From an uncultured Rhodocyclaceae bacterium (GTDB taxonomy: Bacteria > Pseudomonadota > Gammaproteobacteria > Burkholderiales > Rhodocyclaceae): a DNA stretch of 6,631 nucleotides. The notes under the pieces are model-generated. The model searched no databases. It was given only the letters and a program-made list of their open reading frames with translations, and had not been told where the DNA came from. The stretch covers positions 1 through 6,631 of the forward strand of contig CALAGF010000271.1 in NCBI GenBank assembly GCA_937892345.1, given 5' to 3'. Numbering within the stretch: the stretch's first letter is position 1; each line of letters begins with the position of its first letter. A program made the position numbers and the translations under genes. Below, piece by piece: positions 1 through 6,268 of this stretch.

Positions 1-50
1 TACGAGATACCACTGTGTGACTGGAGTTCAGACGTGTGCTCTTCCGATCT
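1..50 (+). other. Untrimmed Illumina adapter (P7 tail, 8-base index, Read 2 primer site)
   Basis: Bases 1-8 (TACGAGAT) match the end of the Illumina P7 oligo. Bases 9-16 (ACCACTGT) sit where the i7 index lies. Bases 17-50 match the TruSeq Read 2 / multiplexing primer site, beginning GTGACTGGAGTTC and ending CTCTTCCGATCT. This is synthetic library sequence left on the contig end, not genome. It supplies a GTG at base 36 that makes the following open frame look as if it has a start codon, and a stop at 18-20 in the same frame, so automatic gene calling would treat a broken gene as complete. Confidence 0.97.
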
Positions 51-1709
51 CATGATCAAGGCAAGCTGGAAAACTGCTGGCTCAACTTCCGGCTGACCAT
101 CCGTACCGAGGACCTTGCGCGTTTCCTCGACGATGCCAATCACCCGGCACAAGCCATCGGCTATGTCGAAGGACCGCTGATTGGTGGGCGACGCCCGGTG
201 CTCAAGGGTGAATTCAACCTGTTTGCCGAAAGCGGCGACCGCAACCGAAAGACCATGCTCTACCGTCTGTTTTTTGAAGATGCGGCAGGTCGACCGATGA
301 CCTTGAGCGGAACCAAACAGATTCAGAACAATCCCGGCCCCGATCTTTGGTCCGACACCACCACCCTGCACACCAATCTCTTTCCCGGCCACCTCGCGCA
401 TGATGAGGAAGCCGGAACACCTCCCGCAGCGAGCGGTCTGCTGCATATTCTCCCGCTCGACTTCATGCGCCAACTGACCACTTTTCGCGCCGATGCGGAC
501 AGTCTCGGCGAACGACTGGCAGCCATTGCCCGCTTTGGCAGCTTTTTTGCTGGCGCACTGTGGGACACCCACGGCTTGCCCCGTCATCACCGCATGGAAC
601 CCACGGTCTGGGAGATTCCGAAATACACCCTTGATGGTGTCAAGGATGCCAATGTAAGCACCCACTACGCCTCCACTGCCGACGGGCTTGGCATCAGCCT
701 GCTGCGCTTTCAGCGCAGCCCGGCTTGCCGTGACGTGGTGCTGCTGGTGCCCGGCCTGACCGCAGCCAGCGACATGTTCATCATGCCGGAGCATCGAAAT
801 CTCACCACCTGCCTGCTCGATGCGGGATTTACCGATGTCTGGACGCTGGATGGCCGGATCAGCAACCGCCACCCCTACAACCTCTCTCGCCATCGCTACA
901 ACGTGGACGATGTGGCGCTTTACGACAACCCGGCAGCCATCGACACCATCCGCAAGGCCGTCGGTCCGGAAGCGCGCATCCATATCATCAGTCACTGTCT
1001 GGGTGCGCTGTCGATTGCCATGAGCCTGTTCGGCCGTACGATCAGCGGCATTGCCAGCGTGATCTGCAACGGGGTAGCCCTTACACCTACGGTCAACCTG
1101 CCCGCCAGGCTGAAATTGCACGTCGGCCCCTTCCTCGCGGAAAGCCTACTTGGCGTCGACTATCTCAATCCCAATTGGGGCAGTCAGCCCGGTCTTTCTG
1201 CCGGCAAGCTGCTGGCCAAAGGCGTGTCACTCTTCCATCGCGAATGCGACAATCCGGCCTGCCACATGACCAGTTTCATGTGGGGCTGGGGCAACCCGGT
1301 GCTATTCAAGCACGACAACCTGCACGACGTCACTCACCGGCGCACCGGCGACCTCTTCGGCGGCAGTGGCGTGCACTATTACCGTCATGTGCTGAAAATG
1401 CTGAAAGCCGACAACACGGCGGTCAAATTCGACCCCGACGATGCCCGTTATCGTCCCTTGCCGGACAACTACTTCGAGCACGCTGCCGAGATCGATACGC
1501 CGATGCTGCTCGTCGCCGGTCAGGACAATGCCTTGTTTTTCGACTCCAACATCCGCTGCCGCGAACGTCTCGAAAGGATTGTTCCGGGACGCCACGAACT
1601 CGCGGTCATACCCGGCTACGGCCACGCCGATGTCATCATCGGCAAGCATTCGGCGCTTGATGTTTTCCCCCGCTTCATCGATTTCCTGCACCGACATGCG
1701 AAAAATTGA
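51..1709 (+). CDS. Alpha/beta hydrolase with Cys nucleophile, 5'-truncated; probable C-terminal part of a GMC oxidoreductase-hydrolase fusion
   Basis: The frame is open from the first genomic base, giving 552 residues; the true start lies off the contig. Roughly the first 170 residues (to about base 560) resemble the linker/beta region that follows the FAD-binding GMC domain in cholesterol-oxidase-like fusion proteins, with a characteristic MLYRLFFEDAAGRP stretch and a WSDTTTL motif. The rest is an alpha/beta hydrolase fold: a strand and oxyanion loop VPGLTAA (747-767), the nucleophile elbow S-H-C-L-G with Cys at 996-998, a likely acid Asp in AGQDN (1524-1526) and a likely catalytic His in GYGHAD (1623-1625). 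The Cys in the elbow recalls PHA synthases and dienelactone hydrolase rather than ordinary Ser esterases. Substrate is unknown; a lipid, sterol-like or acyl compound is an inference. The gene overlaps the Cti gene by 14 bases, so the two are probably one operon. The GMC fusion is from family memory and cannot be confirmed here because that part is missing. Confidence 0.8.
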   Translation, partial: HDQGKLENCWLNFRLTIRTEDLARFLDDANHPAQAIGYVEGPLIGGRRPVLKGEFNLFAESGDRNRKTMLYRLFFEDAAGRPMTLSGTKQIQNNPGPDLWSDTTTLHTNLFPGHLAHDEEAGTPPAASGLLHILPLDFMRQLTTFRADADSLGERLAAIARFGSFFAGALWDTHGLPRHHRMEPTVWEIPKYTLDGVKDANVSTHYASTADGLGISLLRFQRSPACRDVVLLVPGLTAASDMFIMPEHRNLTTCLLDAGFTDVWTLDGRISNRHPYNLSRHRYNVDDVALYDNPAAIDTIRKAVGPEARIHIISHCLGALSIAMSLFGRTISGIASVICNGVALTPTVNLPARLKLHVGPFLAESLLGVDYLNPNWGSQPGLSAGKLLAKGVSLFHRECDNPACHMTSFMWGWGNPVLFKHDNLHDVTHRRTGDLFGGSGVHYYRHVLKMLKADNTAVKFDPDDARYRPLPDNYFEHAAEIDTPMLLVAGQDNALFFDSNIRCRERLERIVPGRHELAVIPGYGHADVIIGKHSALDVFPRFIDFLHRHAKN

Positions 1710-4056
1710 AGGCCTGCTTTTCCCCTTGCTTGCCGTCTTTCTCGGCGCCTGCGCCAGCCTGGCAGGCTACCAATTGAACGACCGCTTCGGCCCGCCTGAC
1801 CCGGAGCGCTTTGACCGCCCCCAAGCCGCGCTGACGCGGAATGCCCCGGATTATCAGCGCGACATTCGCCCCCTGCTCGACAAGCGCTGCGTGAGTTGTC
1901 ACGCCTGCTATGATGCCCCCTGCCAACTCAATTTGAGCCGCTACGACGGCATCACCCGCGGCGCATCCAGCAGCACCGTCTATTCGGGCACCCGACTGCT
2001 GGCCGCCAGTCCAACCCGCATTGGCGTAGACGCCGGCAGCGTTCGCGAATGGCGCGGCAAGGGCTTCTTTCCGGTGCTGAATGAACGGAATTCCACCCCG
2101 GAAGCCAACCGCGAAGGGGGTGTCATGTATCGCCTGCTCGCGCAAAAAATGCACCAGCCCCGGCCGCCGGCTGGCCCGCTCAACGATCCTGACCTGGATT
2201 TGTCACTGAACCGCGACCAGATCTGCACAACGGCCGAAGGCGTGGATCATTACCTGCAAAGCCATCCGACACGCGGCATGCCCTTTGGCCTCCCGCCACT
2301 CAGCAAGGCGGAGTTCGGCACACTGAGCCACTGGCTGGAAGACGGTGCGTCTTACAGCCCGCCACCGCCGCTCTCACGCGCAGTCCAGCGCCAGATCGAG
2401 GACTGGGAGAAGTTTTTCAATGCCGATGACCGTAAAAGCCAGCTCGCTGCACGTTACATCTACGAGCATTGGTTCATCGGCCATCTCTGGTTTGGCGAAC
2501 TGCCCGGCCAGTATTTCGAACTGGTTCGCAGCCGGACGCCGCCAGGACGGCCCATTGAACGCATTGCAACCCGCCGTCCCTACGACGATCCCGGTACACC
2601 GCGCGTCTATTACCGGATATCCCGCCTGGAATCGACACCGGTTGCCAAAACCCACATGCCGCTCAAACTCGATCCGGCGCGCCTGTCCAAATTGCGCCAG
2701 TCGTTCATCAGCGCAAATTACACCGTCAGCGAGCTACCCGGCTACGCCCCGGAAACCGCCTCCAACCCTTTCGTCACCTTTCATGCGCTGCCGCTGGAGG
2801 CACGTTACCGCCTGATGCTGGAAGAGGCGCAATTCACGCTGATGGGCTTCATGAAAGGCCCGGTCTGCCGCGGGCAGGTCGCACTCAACGCCATCGACGA
2901 CCATTTCTGGGTCGTATTCGTCGCGCCCAATGCCAAGGAGTCCACGCTGATGCAGCGCCTGATCGACGGCGCCATGCCGGTCCTGCGCCTGCCCGCCGAA
3001 CAGCAGAGCAGCACCGGACTGCTGGCCTGGACGGCTTATGCCAAGCTGGAAAACCAATACCTCGCCGGCAAGCGGACACTGATTGAGCAGCTTGGGGCGC
3101 ACGGCTCGCAACCCACGCTGGCGGATATCTGGGATGGCGATGGCAGCAACCCCAATGCCGCATTGACCGTCTTTCGCCACTTCGACAGCGCCTCGGTCGA
3201 ACGCGGGCTGATCGGCAATCGGCCCCAGACCGCTTTTGTCATGGGCTACCCCTTGCTTGAGCGCATGCACTACCTGTTGACGGCAGGATTCGATGTATTC
3301 GGCAATGTCGGCCACCAACTGGCTACCCGCCTTTACATGGACTTCCTGCGCATCGAAAGCGAACTGAATTTCCTCGTCTTCCTGCCGCTCAAGGATCGCC
3401 AACCGGTGCTAGACCATTGGTACCGGGGACGCAGTGAACCGCACAACCATTACTTTCGCGACGCCACAGCCCATTTTCCGCAGGAAACAGGCGTCAACTT
3501 CCACAGCAAAGACACGCTCAACGAGTTGTATGAGCGCATTCAGGCTCGCATGGCGCCAGTGCGCGAAACCCAGCATGAACTCGCAAGCAGCGGACTGGAT
3601 GCCCAATCCATCGGTCAACTCGAAGAACTGGGCAAAATTCAGGGCCTGACCGCCGCGATCATGCCGGAAGACAGCCTTCTCCTGATTCGACAGCCCAACG
3701 GCAAAAACACGGTGATTTCCATCCTGCGCAACAGCGCCCACAGCAATGTTGCGGAGATGTTCGACGAATCGGAACGGCGCCTGCCGCAAGAGGACACGCT
3801 CACGGTTCAGCATGGCATCGTCGGCGCCTACCCCAATGCCATATTTGCGCTCGACAGCAATCAACTTTCCGCTTTTGTCCGAGCCGTTGCCGCCTTGCGC
3901 ACACCCGCAGACCTCAGCGCGCTGGCCAAGCAATATGCCATACGCCGTACCGACCCGCGTTTCTGGCCGACCAGCGACCTGCTTCACGCCAACTACCTAC
4001 AACAGCAAGCCATTGAATACGGCATCCTCGACTACAGCCGCCTGGAGAATTTCTGA
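1696..4056 (+). CDS. cti: Fatty acid cis/trans isomerase (Cti), c-type haem lipoprotein
   Basis: The product is 786 residues, close to the roughly 770 expected for Cti. Cti converts cis-unsaturated acyl chains of membrane phospholipids to trans from the periplasmic side, stiffening the membrane under solvent, heat or other stress. The start at 1696 is chosen because it gives a short basic n-region, a hydrophobic core and a lipobox LGAC with Cys19; upstream in-frame starts, including 1441, would bury this signal. No Asp follows Cys19, so outer-membrane sorting is likely. The haem motif CVSCH is at residues 65-69 (1888-1902), followed by further cysteines in the family-typical HACYDAPCQL stretch. 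The remainder matches my recollection of the Cti family, including the GASSSTVYSGTRL block after the haem site. There is no convincing Shine-Dalgarno sequence, and the start lies inside the end of the hydrolase gene, so translation is probably coupled. The family call is firm; the lipid anchor is a prediction. Confidence 0.93.
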   Translation: MRKIEGLLFPLLAVFLGACASLAGYQLNDRFGPPDPERFDRPQAALTRNAPDYQRDIRPLLDKRCVSCHACYDAPCQLNLSRYDGITRGASSSTVYSGTRLLAASPTRIGVDAGSVREWRGKGFFPVLNERNSTPEANREGGVMYRLLAQKMHQPRPPAGPLNDPDLDLSLNRDQICTTAEGVDHYLQSHPTRGMPFGLPPLSKAEFGTLSHWLEDGASYSPPPPLSRAVQRQIEDWEKFFNADDRKSQLAARYIYEHWFIGHLWFGELPGQYFELVRSRTPPGRPIERIATRRPYDDPGTPRVYYRISRLESTPVAKTHMPLKLDPARLSKLRQSFISANYTVSELPGYAPETASNPFVTFHALPLEARYRLMLEEAQFTLMGFMKGPVCRGQVALNAIDDHFWVVFVAPNAKESTLMQRLIDGAMPVLRLPAEQQSSTGLLAWTAYAKLENQYLAGKRTLIEQLGAHGSQPTLADIWDGDGSNPNAALTVFRHFDSASVERGLIGNRPQTAFVMGYPLLERMHYLLTAGFDVFGNVGHQLATRLYMDFLRIESELNFLVFLPLKDRQPVLDHWYRGRSEPHNHYFRDATAHFPQETGVNFHSKDTLNELYERIQARMAPVRETQHELASSGLDAQSIGQLEELGKIQGLTAAIMPEDSLLLIRQPNGKNTVISILRNSAHSNVAEMFDESERRLPQEDTLTVQHGIVGAYPNAIFALDSNQLSAFVRAVAALRTPADLSALAKQYAIRRTDPRFWPTSDLLHANYLQQQAIEYGILDYSRLENF

Positions 4057-4132
4057 GCAGATGGAATCGCGGAATCATTCCGGCAGCAGGCGTAGAATGG
4101 CATTGAACCCACCACATCAATAGGAGCGCTTC

Positions 4133-4363
4133 ATGTTTCCCGAATACCGTGACCTGATCACCCAACTAAAAACCACGGACCGTCACTTTTTAAACCTGTT
4201 CGAAAAGCACAACGAACTGGATCAGAAAATCAAGAACATGGAAACCCATGTCGCGCCCGGCACCCCCATGGAAATCGAAGTCCTGAAAAAGGAAAAGCTG
4301 GTACTCAAGGACGAGCTCTATCAAGTCCTGCGCAAAGCCCAGGAGCAACAGGCCCAAGCCTGA
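4133..4363 (+). CDS. YdcH family protein (DUF465), small helical coiled-coil protein
   Basis: The 76-residue product opens with FPEYRDLITQLK and continues with HFLNLFEKHNELDQKI, then EIEVLKKEKLVLKDELY, the signature layout of DUF465/YdcH proteins at their usual length. It is predicted to form two long amphipathic helices separated by a short loop around VAPGTPM, probably a helical hairpin that oligomerises. It has no signal peptide or membrane segment, so it should be cytoplasmic. The molecular role of the family is not established. A strong ribosome binding site, AGGAG at 4122-4126, sits six bases before the ATG, so it is translated independently of Cti. The 76-base gap after the Cti gene has no terminator, and read-through from the operon is possible. 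A hairpin terminator follows seven bases after the stop codon. Confidence 0.9.
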   Translation: MFPEYRDLITQLKTTDRHFLNLFEKHNELDQKIKNMETHVAPGTPMEIEVLKKEKLVLKDELYQVLRKAQEQQAQA

Positions 4364-4369
4364 TTCCTC

Positions 4370-4427
4370 GGACTTCGCGTTAACACAAAACCGCGCTGAA
4401 GCGCGGTTTTGTGTTAACGCGAAGTCC
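4370..4427. terminator. Perfect 28-bp inverted repeat, probable bidirectional Rho-independent terminator
   Basis: The left arm 4370-4397 is the exact reverse complement of the right arm 4400-4427, with only GA between them; in practice a 27-bp stem with a TGAA loop. The core reads AAAACCGCGC-TGAA-GCGCGGTTTT, a GC-rich stem flanked by A and T runs, so it can terminate on either strand. It lies just after the DUF465 stop codon and before the unrelated OmpA-type gene. The outer arms, containing a GTTAAC palindrome and ending GGACTTCGCG / CGCGAAGTCC, extend the pairing well beyond what termination needs. Confidence 0.85.
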
Positions 4428-4548
4428 TGGCAATCCAAAGCAAAGAAGACTTCTGCATGAATGAGAAATAGCGAACCGCCTCAAGCAGGTAAAGCGACTA
4501 TTCGTTATGATTATGCGGATCGACCATGACAAATACCAAAAAGCTCAT

Positions 4549-6255
4549 ATGACAACAACACTAAGCTCTTCATACAAGCTCGGGGCAATTCCAGCCATTA
4601 TTTGTTTGACATTTCTTTGCACAGGCTGCCAAACAACTCAAGGCCCAGGAGGCCTTCTAAAAGAGACATTTGCGAGTGATGATCCTTGCGCCAACAACGC
4701 GCGCAATATTGGCATGACAGTTGGCGTCATAGCAGGAACAGCCATTGGGTGGCAGGTGGACAAGCGCGCAGGAGCTGTTTTAGGTGCTGGTCTCGGTGCG
4801 CTAATCGGAGGCCTTATCGGGAATGACATTGATCATCGGCGTTGTGAATTGCACCGCCTTGCGCAGGCTAACCATCTAGAGATGACAATGAGCGACATTA
4901 GCATCTCAAATTCGCCTTCTGGACAAAACGGATCATCTTCCAATCAGGAATCACAAAAAATTGGCTTGAGCGTTTCCATCAGTGACCAAGGAGCCCAATT
5001 CGAGAGCGGATCCTCTCAGCTAACCCTGCGTGCGACCCAGCTATTCGAGAAAATAGCTGATCAATATAAGTTACAAGTAAGTCCAGCCTCCTCTGACGAA
5101 CAAAAAAAACTACGAGAGGCTAGAAACCAACAAATCAGAATTTTGTTGGTTGGGCATACCGACGATACAGGCTCTTCTCAACTTAACGCAGATTTATCTG
5201 AAGCACGCGCCAAATCTGTTGCAAAAATTTTTGCAACAAGAGGAATCTCGGCAAACCAGATTTATTATCAAGGCGCCGGAGAAACATTGCCGATATCTGA
5301 CAACTCGACGGAACAAGGAAGAGCCAAAAACCGGCGAGTGGAAATTGTTGATATCGCTAGCGAATCTGCTTTTGCAGAATTTCTGGCACAACGCAAACCA
5401 AACACTAACTTCTATCGAAATAATGATCAGAAAATAGCTATCTCATCAAACCCACCCACAGAAAAAACAAAAAACCAACAAAAAAACAAGGGAATTAAAA
5501 CTAACGATAAGCGCAGAGAAATCACTGCGGCAACCGTTCCTCTACCAAACTCTGAGGCAAGATCAGAAGCAGCATCTAAAATCACCAAAAGCTCCCGCCT
5601 TGAATCGCCGCCTAGATTAGAAAAAAGCAAAAAAACAACTTCTGCTCCTGTGGAAAATTTCACAAATAGCCTCACACAAATTGATTTCGGTGGAGAACCT
5701 GCAGACCAGAATCCACGTCAAATCGATATTGGCAAAGCACAAAAATCATCATTTTTAACTATTATCTCAAGCGCATATGCGAATGAAAAAGCTCTTCCAA
5801 TTGGATCCTGCGCCCAAGACCGAGCCAGGAAATCAAACGCAGTAAAATCCTTGCAAGACGAGCAAATTGCGAAAATTGCCACGCGAGATTTTCTTCCTGG
5901 CATGAACAATTCCAGCTGGGCGGGAATAGTCAATGGCCACTATGTTGCGTTGACTCACGTTGCCGTGCTCCGCGACGGCGTTTCGCCTGTAAAAAATCCA
6001 AATCTACTAATTTACAGTAATTACAAAGAAACCACTGCCTCACCAAGTTATCGTGGGCAACCACAAGTAAATGCATATCAAGGCGAAAACGCGGTACTTT
6101 ATCGAGTATTCTCCGAAGGACCTGTCAAGTGCATCGATCTGGTAATTCAAAACACCGACCACAGTAAAGCACCAAATTCAAATTTGATATATCCAAAATC
6201 AGGCAAGCTTTATCAAGCTAACTACTCCCCCGCCTTACCACGAGCAAACTACTAA
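4549..6255 (+). CDS. OmpA-family lipoprotein with double glycine zipper and unrecognised C-terminal domain
   Basis: The product is 568 residues from this start. Residues 1-26 form a signal peptide with a lipobox-like CTG-C (Cys27; the Cys at -3 is atypical). Residues 55-91 form two glycine zippers with glycines every fourth residue (55, 59, 63, 67 and 75, 79, 83, 87, 91). Residues 138-267 are an OmpA C-terminal domain with GHTDDTG and the peptidoglycan-binding motif NADLSEARAKSV (5185-5220), followed by GRAKNRRVEI. This lipoprotein/zipper/OmpA order resembles E. coli YiaD, which is far shorter. Residues 268-398 are a Lys/Asn/Gln/Ser-rich linker, probably disordered. Residues 419-568 look folded, with Cys421 and Cys528 as a possible disulphide, but I do not recognise the domain. 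It likely tethers the outer membrane to peptidoglycan. The start is uncertain: an in-frame ATG at 4507 would give 582 residues, and neither has a clear ribosome binding site. 4549 is chosen because it gives a normal-length signal peptide. Confidence 0.85.
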   Translation: MTTTLSSSYKLGAIPAIICLTFLCTGCQTTQGPGGLLKETFASDDPCANNARNIGMTVGVIAGTAIGWQVDKRAGAVLGAGLGALIGGLIGNDIDHRRCELHRLAQANHLEMTMSDISISNSPSGQNGSSSNQESQKIGLSVSISDQGAQFESGSSQLTLRATQLFEKIADQYKLQVSPASSDEQKKLREARNQQIRILLVGHTDDTGSSQLNADLSEARAKSVAKIFATRGISANQIYYQGAGETLPISDNSTEQGRAKNRRVEIVDIASESAFAEFLAQRKPNTNFYRNNDQKIAISSNPPTEKTKNQQKNKGIKTNDKRREITAATVPLPNSEARSEAASKITKSSRLESPPRLEKSKKTTSAPVENFTNSLTQIDFGGEPADQNPRQIDIGKAQKSSFLTIISSAYANEKALPIGSCAQDRARKSNAVKSLQDEQIAKIATRDFLPGMNNSSWAGIVNGHYVALTHVAVLRDGVSPVKNPNLLIYSNYKETTASPSYRGQPQVNAYQGENAVLYRVFSEGPVKCIDLVIQNTDHSKAPNSNLIYPKSGKLYQANYSPALPRANY

Positions 6256-6268
6256 ACCAGGAAATAAA

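Noticed and set aside
1175..1660. Plus-strand frame of 161 codons inside the hydrolase gene
   Set aside because: The translation is Arg/Gln/His-rich low-complexity sequence typical of a frame-shifted shadow of a GC-rich gene.
1441..1695. Upstream extension of the Cti frame to an ATG at 1441 (85 more residues)
   Set aside because: It would overlap the hydrolase gene by over 250 bases, its translation is a Ser/Arg-rich shadow, and it would bury the lipoprotein signal that begins at 1696.
2734..3402. Long minus-strand open frame of 222 codons inside cti
   Set aside because: It is antisense to a confidently identified gene, and GC-rich third positions produce such frames. Its translation shows no recognisable domain.
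4071..4098. Possible promoter before the DUF465 gene (TAGAAT at 4093-4098, short GGAAT/ATTCC palindrome at 4071-4081)
   Set aside because: No matching -35 hexamer lies at an acceptable distance, and the five-base palindrome arms are too short to call an operator.
4506..4511. TATGAT hexamer as a -10 box for the OmpA-type gene
   Set aside because: The sequence 16-18 bases upstream does not resemble TTGACA and there is no extended TG, so it is used only as a hint for the start choice.
5455..5520. A-rich stretch as a regulatory or intergenic region
   Set aside because: It lies within the continuous OmpA-type frame and simply encodes the Lys/Asn/Gln-rich linker.
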